Below are positions 1-7,557 of a stretch of 64,000 nucleotides of DNA, piece after piece (position 1 is the first letter of the stretch; every line of letters begins with the position of its first letter). Below the pieces are notes generated by a model that did not search any database, was not told the origin of the DNA, and saw only the letters and a list, made by a program, of their open reading frames with translations. The position numbers and the translations under genes were made by a program. Origin of the DNA: Alphaproteobacteria bacterium. Its GTDB lineage: Bacteria; Pseudomonadota; Alphaproteobacteria; Reyranellales; Reyranellaceae. The DNA lies in NCBI GenBank assembly GCA_019635875.1, contig JAHBYP010000010.1:62001-126000 (forward strand), given 5' to 3'.

Positions 1-380
1 GTCTGGCGCGTGTTCATGATCGCGTAGCCATTGACGATCATCCAGCGCGAGAGGCTCTCGCCGCCCAGGGTGCAGTCGCCGACCACCAGCCGGCGGATCT
101 TGTCGCGCACGATCACCAGGCAGCGCACGGTCTTGCCGCCGACCAGCCGGTCGAGGGCGCGCGCGGAATCGCGACCGCAGGCCCAGGCCTTGCCGCCGCG
201 CATGCAGGGTTGGCCGAGGTCGGGCGCGTCGATGCCCCACAGCCGCACGCGCTCGCCGCCGACCGCGATCGAATCCTCGTCAAGGCCGTTGGCCGGCCCG
301 GCGAGAATCTCGGCGCGCGTCGGCGCGAGCGCGAGCAGCATGCACGCCGCGAAGACGATCAACCCAGAAGAACGACGCAT
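1..380 (-). CDS. Thermonuclease-like (SNase) secreted protein, 3' end cut by window edge
   Basis: Reading from 380 downwards gives a protein that opens with an Arg-containing signal peptide (MRRSSGLIVFAACMLLALAP, then a likely cut near TRA-EI). The mature part starts with the beta-barrel pattern of staphylococcal nuclease-type domains: a segment reading RVRLWGIDAPD, followed by a cysteine-bearing CMRGGKAWACG loop and a later region with RCLVIVRDKIRR. This family cleaves DNA or RNA in the periplasm or outside the cell. The GIDAPD motif supplies the calcium-binding aspartate. Only about 126 codons are present, so the C-terminal part, including the late catalytic Glu/Arg, lies outside the window. 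The next gene downstream cannot be seen. Family assignment is fairly sure, substrate unknown. Confidence 0.72.
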   Translation of the reverse strand, partial: MRRSSGLIVFAACMLLALAPTRAEILAGPANGLDEDSIAVGGERVRLWGIDAPDLGQPCMRGGKAWACGRDSARALDRLVGGKTVRCLVIVRDKIRRLVVGDCTLGGESLSRWMIVNGYAIMNTRQ

Positions 381-427
381 CGACGGTCGGGACCACGACG
401 GGGCCCCGACTATAGCCGGCTTTCGGG

Positions 428-661
428 CTAGGCGGCGAAGAGTTGCTGGGCGCGGCGATTGGGCAGCAGGGCGCGGACGTCGGCAGGAATGCGATCGAGC
501 TCGATCTCGCGGCCGAAGCGCGAGGCGATCCAGTCGGTGCGCTCGAGCCCGATATACTCCCAGCTCATCGAGTCCTCGCTCCAGCCATAGGCCTTGGCGC
601 TCGAACCCCACGGCAACGCGACGACGAACCAGTGACGATCGCAACCGTACCACGCCCTCAT
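428..661 (-). CDS. Small hypothetical protein, 77 aa
   Basis: A short protein beginning MRAWYGCDRHWFVVALPWGS, rich in Trp and Tyr in its first half and ending in a basic PNRRAQQLF tail. No signal peptide, membrane segment or known motif is visible. The composition, with a hydrophobic aromatic core and no low-complexity run, looks like a real protein rather than a shadow frame. It lies 47 bases upstream of the thermonuclease gene on the same strand and may be co-transcribed with it. Function unknown. Confidence 0.5.
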   Translation of the reverse strand: MRAWYGCDRHWFVVALPWGSSAKAYGWSEDSMSWEYIGLERTDWIASRFGREIELDRIPADVRALLPNRRAQQLFAA

Positions 662-819
662 GTCGAGCCTCGCAGTCAGCTGCGCCCTTCACCGGTCGGG
701 GGTCGTCCGTGACGCGCAGTGCTGCTGCACTAATGCTCGCGTGAGGCGAGTTGGTCCATGCGCAATGGGTTCAAAATGGAGCGTTCACCCTTTGGCTGGG
801 GATAACCCGCCAGGACGAC
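662..819. other. Intergenic stretch downstream of katE
   Basis: About 160 bases between the end of katE and the start of the small hypothetical gene. I see no convincing hairpin with a T-run and no gene; it presumably carries the promoter of the two short reverse-strand genes that follow. Confidence 0.4.
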
Positions 820-2985
820 TCATTCCTTCTTGCGCTTCTGCCGGTAGGGGAAGCGATGCCGCGCCATCGCGCCGATCAGGGACGCCGCCAGCTTGCCCGG
901 GTCAGCCACCACCACCCCCTCGTCGGAGGCGAAGTCGCAGGCCTGCAGCAGGTCGCCGGACTGGTGCGCCACGGCGATCGGCTTTCCATGCCGATAGGCC
1001 TCGGCCAGGAAGCGCATCGCGAGGCTGGACGCGGCGAGCGCCTTGCCGACGCCCGACGGCACAAGCGCGGCGTCATAGGTCACCGACGGGGCGTTGGGCG
1101 CGGCGCGGTTGACCTTGATCGTCTTGCCCCTGGCGTCCGTGAACAGGCCGGCGCTCGGCGCGATCAGCTCCGCGACGATTCCCGCCTGGTCCAGCGCGTC
1201 GACGAGGGCGTTCAGCTCCGCCGCCTCGGCGCCATAGCCGATCAGGATGCCGACCTTGCGTCCCTTCACCGATGGCGCCGGCCGATCCATGCTGAGTGCC
1301 GGCGAGCGGAGCGTCACCGCGTCGCGCCTGATGGGCCCCGACGGCGTCGGCGCCGAGGGCGTTGGAGTGTCGGGTGTGCCGGCGGGCTCGAGGGCGATGC
1401 CGGTTTGCGCCGACACCAGGGCGGCAAGTTCCGCATCGATATTGACCAGGATCTCGTTCATCATGCGGTTGCGCACGCCTTCGTCGACGACGTTGTTGAG
1501 CTCGAAGGAGAAGGCGGCGGCAATGTGGTCCTTCTCCCACTCGCTCATGCTGTTCCAGAACATCGTCGCCTGGCTGAAGTGATCGTCGAAGCTGGGGCTG
1601 CGCCGGCGCGTCTTGGCACCCGACTCCTCGCGTGCCAGCGAGCGGAACGCCTCGGCGGCCTGCGGCGAATGCATCGGGCAGCCGCGCGCCAGGCTGTTGG
1701 GGAAGTAGCTTACGCGGCCCGTGTTGATGGTCATGCGCGCGAAGCCGTCACGCTGATTGCTGTCGACCGGCGCCAGCGAGCGGTTGATCGGCAGCTCGTG
1801 GAAGTTCGGCCCGACGCGCCTGAGCTGCGTGTCGATGTAGGAGAACAGCCGGCCCTGCAGCAGCGGGTCGTTGGTGAAGTCGATGCCCGGGATGATATGG
1901 CCGGTATCGAAGGCGACCTGCTCGGTCTCGGCGAAGAAATTATCGGGGTTGCGGTTGAGCGTGAGCCTGCCGACGCGGCGGATCGGCACGACCTCCTCGG
2001 GGATGATCTTGGTCGGGTCGAGCAGGTCGAAGTCGAAGGCATGCTCGTCCTTCTCCTCGACGATCTGCAGGCCCAGCTCCCATTCCGGGAAGTCGCCGCG
2101 CTCGATCGCCTCGAAGAGGTCGCGGCGATGGAAATCGGGATCGCGGCCCGAGGTCAGCTGCGCCTCGTCCCAGACCTGTGACGCCACGCCCTTCAGCGGC
2201 TTCCAGTGGAACTTCACGAAGCGCGACACGCCTTCGGCATTGACCAGCCGGAAGGTGTGCACGCCGAAGCCTTCCATGGTGGCGAAGCTGCGCGGCAGCG
2301 CCCGGTCGCTCATCGCCCACATCAGCATGTGCGCGCTTTCCGGCGTGAGCGAGACGAAATCCCAGAAGGTGTCGTGCGCCGCGGTCGCCTGCGGGATCTC
2401 GTTGTGCGGCTCGGGCTTCACCGCGTGGACCAGGTCGGGGAACTTGCTGGCGTCCTGGATGAAGAACACCGGCATGTTGTTGCCGACGAGGTCCCACACG
2501 CCCGACGTGGTGTAGAACTTCACCGCGAAGCCGCGCACGTCGCGCGGCGTGTCGCTCGAGCCGCGCGATCCCACCACGGTCGAGAAGCGTACGAAGACGG
2601 GGGTCTCGATACCCTTGGCCTGCAGCGGTGCCGCCATGGTGAGCTCGCTGAGATCGCCGTACGAGACGAACACGCCGTGGGCACCTGCGCCGCGCGCATG
2701 CACGACCCGTTCGGGAATCCGTTCGTGATCGAAGTGCGTGATCTTCTCGCGCATCAGGATGTCTTCGATCAGCGTCGCGCCGCGGCCATGCGCCTTCAGC
2801 GAGCTCTGGTCGTCGCCGACCCGGACGCCCTGGTTGGTCGTCAGGCGCTCGCCGGGCGGCTGGCTGTGGTGCGCGAGTTCCTGCGTCTTGGCTGTCTCGA
2901 CCTTGCCGGTCGCCTGGCCGGCTGTCCGGGCCTGCGAGGCCCCGGGGGTACGCCCTGCCGCTGCCTCGCCCGTCGTCTTCGCCAT
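820..2985 (-). CDS. katE: Catalase HPII (large-subunit, clade 2, KatE)
   Basis: Heme catalase that breaks down hydrogen peroxide in the cytoplasm, 721 residues, typical of the large clade-2 enzymes. The N-terminal extension is Ala/Gly/Thr-rich (residues 1-60). The core shows the distal His at 96 in VVHARGAGAHG, the distal Asn at 169 in GNNMPVFFIQD, and the heme-ligand Tyr at 383 in GRLFSYIDTQLRR. Residues from about 590 onward form the DJ-1/PfpI-like C-terminal domain (KVGILIGYGAEAAE) of HPII. In E. coli HPII a His (392) is bonded to the heme Tyr; the matching position here is Asp360, so that cross-link cannot form. The ATG at 2985 is preceded by GGAG at good spacing; an in-frame ATG four codons upstream is possible. 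An EcfG-like stress promoter precedes it. Confidence 0.95.
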   Translation of the reverse strand: MAKTTGEAAAGRTPGASQARTAGQATGKVETAKTQELAHHSQPPGERLTTNQGVRVGDDQSSLKAHGRGATLIEDILMREKITHFDHERIPERVVHARGAGAHGVFVSYGDLSELTMAAPLQAKGIETPVFVRFSTVVGSRGSSDTPRDVRGFAVKFYTTSGVWDLVGNNMPVFFIQDASKFPDLVHAVKPEPHNEIPQATAAHDTFWDFVSLTPESAHMLMWAMSDRALPRSFATMEGFGVHTFRLVNAEGVSRFVKFHWKPLKGVASQVWDEAQLTSGRDPDFHRRDLFEAIERGDFPEWELGLQIVEEKDEHAFDFDLLDPTKIIPEEVVPIRRVGRLTLNRNPDNFFAETEQVAFDTGHIIPGIDFTNDPLLQGRLFSYIDTQLRRVGPNFHELPINRSLAPVDSNQRDGFARMTINTGRVSYFPNSLARGCPMHSPQAAEAFRSLAREESGAKTRRRSPSFDDHFSQATMFWNSMSEWEKDHIAAAFSFELNNVVDEGVRNRMMNEILVNIDAELAALVSAQTGIALEPAGTPDTPTPSAPTPSGPIRRDAVTLRSPALSMDRPAPSVKGRKVGILIGYGAEAAELNALVDALDQAGIVAELIAPSAGLFTDARGKTIKVNRAAPNAPSVTYDAALVPSGVGKALAASSLAMRFLAEAYRHGKPIAVAHQSGDLLQACDFASDEGVVVADPGKLAASLIGAMARHRFPYRQKRKKE

Positions 2986-3010
2986 GGCTCGCTCCATCTC
3001 GTCGAGGCAT

Positions 3011-3051
3011 GGAACGGGAGGCCGCGACGGTGGTTCCTGACGGTGGTTCCT
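3011..3051. promoter_or_regulatory. Two-way EcfG-type (general stress response) promoter with duplicated -35
   Basis: On the reverse strand GGAAC (3037-3033), 16 bases, then CGTT (3016-3013) match the alphaproteobacterial EcfG sigma consensus GGAAC-N16/17-CGTT exactly; the start would fall near 3006, about 20 bases ahead of katE. A perfect 13-base tandem repeat GACGGTGGTTCCT (3026-3038 and 3039-3051) doubles the reverse-strand GGAAC. On the forward strand GGAAC (3011-3015), 16 bases, then GGTT (3032-3035) is a near match pointing at the ROK gene. The motif is read directly; that EcfG is the factor is inferred from the consensus and from katE being a common target. Confidence 0.6.
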
Positions 3052-3114
3052 ATCGCGCGGCCGCAACCGACAGGTCGGTCGACCGTTGGCATTGGCTGGA
3101 CGGAGGTAGCAATC

Positions 3115-4203
3115 ATGTCGGCCGGGAAGGACAGGAAGACCCTGGGCCAGGAAAGCGCCTCGCCTCCAGGGCCGATCCTGGCGCATGCGGCGAAGATCCT
3201 GCCGGCCGTGTCGGTCGACACCTACAACGAGGAACTGCGCGACGACGAAGGCTTCGTCGGCGATCGCGCCAGCGGCCGCGCGTTCCGCGCCATCCTCGAC
3301 GACTGGCGCGACCTCGTCAGGGAGCAGGGCGACGATCCCTTCGGCGACACGGCCACCGAGAACATCCGCAAGACCCAGATGGACAAGATGCTGGCGGGCG
3401 ACGACCCCAGGGCGGCGGGCCTCGTGCATACCGTGATCGAGGAATTCGCTGGCGAGCTGGCCACCGTCGTGCGCCGCTTCCTGCGACTTCAGAGCTGGAA
3501 GGGTACCGAAAGCATCGTGATCGGCGGCGGCCTGAGCGCCAGCCATATCGGCACGCTGGCGATCGGCCGTGCGGGACTGATCCTGGCCGGCGAGGGGATC
3601 GAGGTCATGCTGCGCCCGATCGAGCATCATCCCGACGAGGCCGGCCTGGTGGGCGCCGTGCAGCTCGCCCCCTCCTGGGTGCTGGCCGGCCACGACGCGA
3701 TCCTCGCGATCGACATCGGCGGCACCAACCTGCGTGTCGGCGTGGTCGAGCTCAACCTCGGCAGGAAGGACAGCCTCGCGAAGGCCAAGGTGTGGAAGCT
3801 GCGCCACTGGCGGCATGCCGACGATGAGCCGACGCGCGCGCAGACCTTGAAGCGCCTCAACGCGATGACCGTCGAGATGATCGAGCGCGCCGAGGTCGGC
3901 AAGGTGCGGCTGGCGCCCTTCCTTGGCATCGCCTGCCCGGGCCTGATCGACGCCAGCGGCCGGATCCGGAGCGGCGGCCAGAACCTGCCCGGCAATTGGC
4001 AGGACGACGACTTCCATCTGCCGAGCAGCCTGGATCTGCCGAGGATCGGCGGCCATGAGCCGGTCGTGATGATGCACAACGACGCGGTCGTGCAGGGGCT
4101 GAGCGCCGTGCCGGTAATGAAATCGCTGAGGCACTGGGGCGTGCTGACCATCGGCACCGGACTGGGCAACGCAAGGTTTTCCAACCACCCGCGCGAAGCC
4201 TGA
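3115..4203 (+). CDS. ROK-family (glucokinase-like) protein
   Basis: A 362-residue protein whose second half has the ROK/hexokinase-fold signatures: the phosphate-1 motif AILAIDIGGTNLRVGVVE (near residues 203-218), the CPGLIDASGRI segment, and GVLTIGTGLGNARFSN near the C-terminus. The first 200 residues are unlike standard ROK kinases (a helical region, then SIVIGGGLSASHIG), so the protein may be a regulator or an enzyme with an added domain. I did not see the CxCGxxGC zinc motif of classical ROK sugar kinases, which weakens a kinase call. The ATG has a strong GGAGG upstream. It is divergent from katE and shares its putative stress promoter region, so joint induction is plausible. Confidence 0.7.
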   Translation: MSAGKDRKTLGQESASPPGPILAHAAKILPAVSVDTYNEELRDDEGFVGDRASGRAFRAILDDWRDLVREQGDDPFGDTATENIRKTQMDKMLAGDDPRAAGLVHTVIEEFAGELATVVRRFLRLQSWKGTESIVIGGGLSASHIGTLAIGRAGLILAGEGIEVMLRPIEHHPDEAGLVGAVQLAPSWVLAGHDAILAIDIGGTNLRVGVVELNLGRKDSLAKAKVWKLRHWRHADDEPTRAQTLKRLNAMTVEMIERAEVGKVRLAPFLGIACPGLIDASGRIRSGGQNLPGNWQDDDFHLPSSLDLPRIGGHEPVVMMHNDAVVQGLSAVPVMKSLRHWGVLTIGTGLGNARFSNHPREA

Positions 4204-4272
4204 GACCCGGCGCCGGAATGGCGCTAGTCTTTGCGGGAGGCCGAGGCCGGCCCGTCCGGGAGCGCGCATGCC

Positions 4273-4635
4273 ATGAGCATCCGCCGTTTGCCGATCCTGC
4301 TCGCCTGCGTGCTGCTCGCCGTGCAGGCCCATGGCCAGCCCTCGGGCCGCCGCGGCGATGGCCACGCCGAGCACCACGACTGGTACAAGGACCTGCGCCA
4401 GCCAGACAGCGGCGTGGCCTGCTGCAATGGCTCGGTCGATGGCAGGGAGGGTGACTGCCGTCCGGCGCCATCCTACATGGCCGAGGACGGCTTCTACCGC
4501 GTCTGGGATGGCCGGAACTGGCTGGTGGTGCCCAAGGGCAAGATCATCACCATGCCGACGCCCGATCGCCGCACCCATTTGTGCGAGCTCTACGGCAAGG
4601 TGTTCTGCTTCATCGTCGAGGGGCCGTCGAGCTGA
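4273..4635 (+). CDS. Small exported hypothetical protein
   Basis: A 120-residue protein with a clear Sec signal peptide (MSIRRLPILLACVLLAVQAHG). The mature part carries two vicinal cysteines in GVACCNGSVDGREGDC and two more near the end (HLCELYGKVFCF), which suggests disulfides in the periplasm, and a DGFYRVWDGRNWLVVPKGKI stretch seen in secreted alphaproteobacterial proteins of unknown role. The ATG at 4273 was preferred over an earlier in-frame start because the signal peptide begins there. It lies 69 bases after the ROK gene on the same strand and runs tail-to-tail into tRNA-Thr. Confidence 0.6.
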   Translation: MSIRRLPILLACVLLAVQAHGQPSGRRGDGHAEHHDWYKDLRQPDSGVACCNGSVDGREGDCRPAPSYMAEDGFYRVWDGRNWLVVPKGKIITMPTPDRRTHLCELYGKVFCFIVEGPSS

Positions 4636-4639
4636 GAAC

Positions 4640-4714
4640 TGGTGCTGCGAGAGAGGATTGAACTCTCGACCTCACCCTTACCAAGGGTGTGCTCTACCAC
4701 TGAGCTACCGCAGC
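4640..4714 (-). tRNA. tRNA-Thr (GGT anticodon)
   Basis: On the reverse strand the sequence starts GCTGCGGTAGCTCAGTGGTA and folds into a full cloverleaf. The acceptor GCTGCGG pairs with TCGCAGC (one G-U), the anticodon stem CACCC/GGGTG encloses loop TTGGTAA with anticodon GGT, and the T-arm reads GTTCAATCC. The CCA end is encoded (TGG at 4640-4642 on the forward strand). Confidence 0.95.
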
Positions 4715-4740
4715 CTGTCTCAGTTCGTCCGGGCGGCCGG

Positions 4741-4769
4741 GGTATGCCATACAGCCCCTGACGGTTCAA
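4741..4769 (-). promoter_or_regulatory. Candidate promoter of tRNA-Thr
   Basis: Reverse-strand TTGAAC (4769-4764), 17-base spacer, then CATACC (4746-4741) would start transcription about 20 bases ahead of the tRNA. The -35 is good and the -10 poor, so the call is tentative. Confidence 0.35.
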
Positions 4770-4793
4770 CCCTGTCCCGGCCGGGAGGACAAC

Positions 4794-5627
4794 GTGGCCT
4801 ATACGACCTTCGACTTCGACGTCAGCGACAATGTCGCGCATATCCGCCTGAACCGGCCGGACAAGCGCAACTCCATGACCCGGGAATTCTGGGAGGAGAT
4901 CCGCCATGTCTTCGCCGTCGCCATCGGCGAGGAGCGCGCCGAGGTGCGCGTGGCGGTGATCTCCTCGACCGGGCCGCATTTCACGGCGGGCATGGATCTC
5001 TCGGTTTTCGGCTCGATCGTCGCCGAGGAGGCCGACCCGGCACGGCGGCGCGAGCGCTTCCGCCGCGGCCTGCTGGCCTACCAGGAGTCCTTCAGCGTCA
5101 TGGAGAAGGTGCGCGTGCCGGTGCTGGCGGCGGTGCAGGGCGGCTGCATCGGCGGCGGCGTCGACATGATCTCGGCCTGCGACATGCGCTACTGCACCGA
5201 TGACGCCTTCTTCACCATCAAGGAGATCGATCTCGGCATGACCGCCGATGTCGGCACCCTGCAGCGCCTGCCGCATTTGATCCCGCAGGGCCTGGTGCGC
5301 GAGCTGGCCTATACCGGCCGCGCGCTGTCGGCCCAGGAGGCGCTGCGCGCCGGGCTGGTCAACACGGTCCACACCACGCAGGCCGGGATGCTCGAGAGCG
5401 TGATGGGAATCGCGCGCACCATCGCGGCGAAGTCGCCGCTGGCGGTGTACGGCAGCAAGGAGATGATCAACTACGCGCGTGACCATTCGGTCGACGAGGC
5501 GCTGAACTACATGAGCGTGTGGAATGCTGCCTTCATCCACGGCGCCGACATGCCCGAGGCCTTCACCGCGACGCGCGAGAAGCGCGCGCCGCATTTCGCC
5601 GATCTCGATCTGCGCAAGACAATTTGA
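4794..5627 (+). CDS. Delta(3,5)-delta(2,4)-dienoyl-CoA isomerase-type crotonase
   Basis: Crotonase-fold enzyme of 277 residues. The oxyanion-hole regions are HFTAGMDLSVF and AVQGGCIGGGVDMISACDMRY. The three acids that define mammalian dienoyl-CoA isomerase (ECH1) are all present with the same spacing: Asp124 (GGVDMIS), Glu144 (IKEIDLG) and Asp152 (TADVGTLQRLP). This makes a double-bond isomerase in oxidation of unsaturated fatty acids more likely than a hydratase, which would use two Glu. The start is GTG at 4794 behind GGGAGGA. It stands alone, between tRNA-Thr and a palindromic element. Confidence 0.85.
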   Translation: MAYTTFDFDVSDNVAHIRLNRPDKRNSMTREFWEEIRHVFAVAIGEERAEVRVAVISSTGPHFTAGMDLSVFGSIVAEEADPARRRERFRRGLLAYQESFSVMEKVRVPVLAAVQGGCIGGGVDMISACDMRYCTDDAFFTIKEIDLGMTADVGTLQRLPHLIPQGLVRELAYTGRALSAQEALRAGLVNTVHTTQAGMLESVMGIARTIAAKSPLAVYGSKEMINYARDHSVDEALNYMSVWNAAFIHGADMPEAFTATREKRAPHFADLDLRKTI

Positions 5628-5773
5628 CTACCTTCCCCCGCTGGCGGGGGAAGGTGGCGCGAAGCGCCGGATGGGGGTGGCTCGCGCGACAACTCTGCTC
5701 TCCATGACTGGCCGCTATGCCGCCACCCCCATCCGCCCTTCGGGCACCTTCCCCCGCGAAACGGGAGAAGGTA
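5628..5773. repeat. Family-A palindromic element, copy 1
   Basis: An imperfect inverted repeat of about 145 bases. Each end is itself a hairpin (ACCTTCCCCCGC-TGG-CGGGGGAAGGT at the left), the halves joined by GGATGGGGGTGG and its complement CCACCCCCATCC. It fills the gap between two convergent genes almost exactly, so it may act as a two-way terminator. Copies 2-5 share the ends but a different centre. Confidence 0.85.
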
Positions 5774-5778
5774 GTTCG

Positions 5779-6894
5779 TCACTTGCTCACGTAGCTGCGG
5801 CGTACCGGTGCGGCCGCGCCGGCCTTGCGGCTTTCGAACACAACGGCCTTGTCGCTGTCGAGCGTGGTGAGCTTCATCTCGGCCGGCAGGCGGCGGTCGC
5901 TGGGCCTGCCGGCTTCGCTCTCGACCAGGAAGGCGCGCACGGCGTCGATGGTGGGAGCCGCCTGGCCGTTGGCGGCCTTGCGCTCCGACAGCGCCTCGAC
6001 CGCGCTGGCGTGCAGCAGCTTGGGCCACATCTTGCGGAACAGCCCGCCCGAGCCATAGACCTCGGCGCTGTTGATCCTGCCGTTGATGGCGAAGACGTAG
6101 CCGATGACGTCGGGTTCCCTGTCGATCGAGGGCGTCAGCGCCGCGACCGTCTCCCTGATCGTCGCCTGGAGCTTCTGGTTCTCCAGCGACAGCTGCAGGG
6201 AGCTGGCCGAGGCAGCGGCGGCCACCGGCGCCTGCACCGAGTCGCTGAGCTTGCGCTGCATCTCGGCGACGCCGGCCCAGACGCGGCCCTGGCTGTCGGC
6301 CGGCGCGCGGCGTGCGATCTGGCGCCGCTCATGCGGATCGCGCGGCTCGGGATCGGGCCGCGCATCGGGCCTGGCCGGCACGCCGCGCGCGGCGAGCTTC
6401 AGGTCCTTCGAGGGCAGCGAGGTGGTGGCGCTGGAGAACTGCCGGACGTCCTCGGTGCCGCGCGCCGCCCAGCGGCCGGCCTCGACGCAGAACGCCGCCA
6501 GCGGGATGCGGCCCGAGCGCGGCGCCAGCACCAGGTCGAGCTGCACGACGCGGTCCTGCTTGCCGCCCTTCACGATGTCGCCGGCCTGCACGAAGATGTC
6601 CTGGTCGCCGACGTTCTCGATGTCGAGCTGGTCGACGTTGCCGGTCTCGCGCACGCGCACGAAGCCGCGCTGCAGCGCCTCCTGCAGGGTGAGCGGCGGC
6701 TTGCCGGTGTCGCCCGGCTTGCCGTGGATCATGTAGAGGGTGAGATTGCCGTGGGTGTAGGGCCCGGAGAGCCTGTAGTCGGCGGCCTTGAGATCGGCAG
6801 CCCAGAGGTCGCCAATTCCTGCCGCCGGGAGGGCGATGCCGGCGGCCAGCGCCGCCAATGCCGTGATCCTGATTCGCGCGCTGAGCTGCCTCAT
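5779..6894 (-). CDS. ARPP-1-like exported protein
   Basis: A 371-residue protein with an N-terminal signal peptide (RITALAALAAGIALPAAGIG). The region IENVGDQDIFVQAGDIVKGG, followed by QDRVVQLDLVLAP and PLAAFCVEAGRW, is the hallmark of the ARG/PARP-associated ARPP-1 domain (also called DUF6569), whose biochemical role is unknown; the later DVIGYVFAINGRINSAEVYG and LFRKMWPKLL blocks belong to the same family. A charged middle (residues about 190-240, PEPRDPHERRQIARRAP) is likely disordered. The ATG at 6894 has GGGAGA upstream; an earlier in-frame ATG would hide the signal peptide. Located in the periplasm by inference. Confidence 0.65.
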   Translation of the reverse strand: MRQLSARIRITALAALAAGIALPAAGIGDLWAADLKAADYRLSGPYTHGNLTLYMIHGKPGDTGKPPLTLQEALQRGFVRVRETGNVDQLDIENVGDQDIFVQAGDIVKGGKQDRVVQLDLVLAPRSGRIPLAAFCVEAGRWAARGTEDVRQFSSATTSLPSKDLKLAARGVPARPDARPDPEPRDPHERRQIARRAPADSQGRVWAGVAEMQRKLSDSVQAPVAAAASASSLQLSLENQKLQATIRETVAALTPSIDREPDVIGYVFAINGRINSAEVYGSGGLFRKMWPKLLHASAVEALSERKAANGQAAPTIDAVRAFLVESEAGRPSDRRLPAEMKLTTLDSDKAVVFESRKAGAAAPVRRSYVSK

Positions 6895-7050
6895 CGGTGA
6901 TTTCTCCCTTTCACTCAAGGCGAGGAGAGCATCGGTGGCGTTTGCGGCGCGGCCACGGTTCGTCCGTGGCGGGATCAAGGAGAATGGGGCAGCTACATTG
7001 CCGATTACTTGCCCCCGGCCGCGATCCTGACGTAGTCGAATGTATTGGCC

Positions 7051-7491
7051 CTAGCGCAGACCGGCCAGCAGGCGACGGAAACCTGCCGCCATCGCACCGG
7101 CCTGCGCCGGGCGCAGGCGGCGCGCGAACAGCTCGTCGATGGAAGCGCGATAGACCGGCCACATGCGTGCGCGCAGCGCCGCGCCCTTGTCGGTCAGGGC
7201 GGCGTAGGTGCCGCGGCGATCGTCCGGGCTGCGGCTGCGTCGAACGAGCCTCGCTTTCTCGAGCTGGCCGACGAGATGGGTGAGGTGGCTGCGGCTCAGC
7301 ACCATGGTATCGGCCAGCTCGCCCATGCGCAGCCGCCGGCCGGGCGCCCGCTCGAGCGCCCACAGCGCGTCGTACCACAGCAGGGACGGCAGGCCGGCCG
7401 CCGACAGCCGCGCGCCGATGGCGTCGGTCAGCGCCGCGTGCGCGCGCAGGAAGAGGGGCCAGGTCTCCGTCGCCGTCATCGCAGCCATCAT
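7051..7491 (-). CDS. MarR-family transcriptional regulator
   Basis: A 146-residue winged-helix regulator. The DNA-reading region shows LRMGELADTMVLSRSHLTHL for the helix-turn-helix and the wing hallmark LVRRSRSPDDRRGTYAALTDKG (D-x-R-G). MarR proteins bind as dimers to short palindromes and let go when they bind small aromatic or oxidised ligands. It is divergent from a glutathione S-transferase gene, with a readable palindrome between them, so it probably represses both itself and the transferase. Start uncertain: ATG at 7491 is used; ATG at 7479 would also leave the domain intact, and an upstream TTG at 7515 would run into the operator. Confidence 0.85.
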   Translation of the reverse strand: MMAAMTATETWPLFLRAHAALTDAIGARLSAAGLPSLLWYDALWALERAPGRRLRMGELADTMVLSRSHLTHLVGQLEKARLVRRSRSPDDRRGTYAALTDKGAALRARMWPVYRASIDELFARRLRPAQAGAMAAGFRRLLAGLR

Positions 7492-7495
7492 GTCG

Positions 7496-7545
7496 ATAGT
7501 TGAAATTTGAAGCAAGCGCGCCTATGTCGTTCAAGATTGAACTAT
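7496..7545. promoter_or_regulatory. MarR operator, two inverted half-elements
   Basis: GTTCAAGATTGAAC at 7529-7542 is a perfect 6-2-6 palindrome of the MarR type. Around it, ATAGTTGAAATTTGAA (7496-7511) and TTCAAGATTGAACTAT (7530-7545) are inverted copies matching at 13 of 16 bases. One copy sits at the marR start and the other directly on the GST ribosome site. Confidence 0.65.
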
Positions 7546-7557
7546 TGGAGGCCCGTC

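Noticed and set aside
2998..4578. The katE reading frame stays open far upstream of its start, through the ROK gene on the other strand
   Set aside because: The extension is an antisense shadow in high-GC DNA; catalase homology, the ribosome site and the stress promoter all fix the start near 2985.
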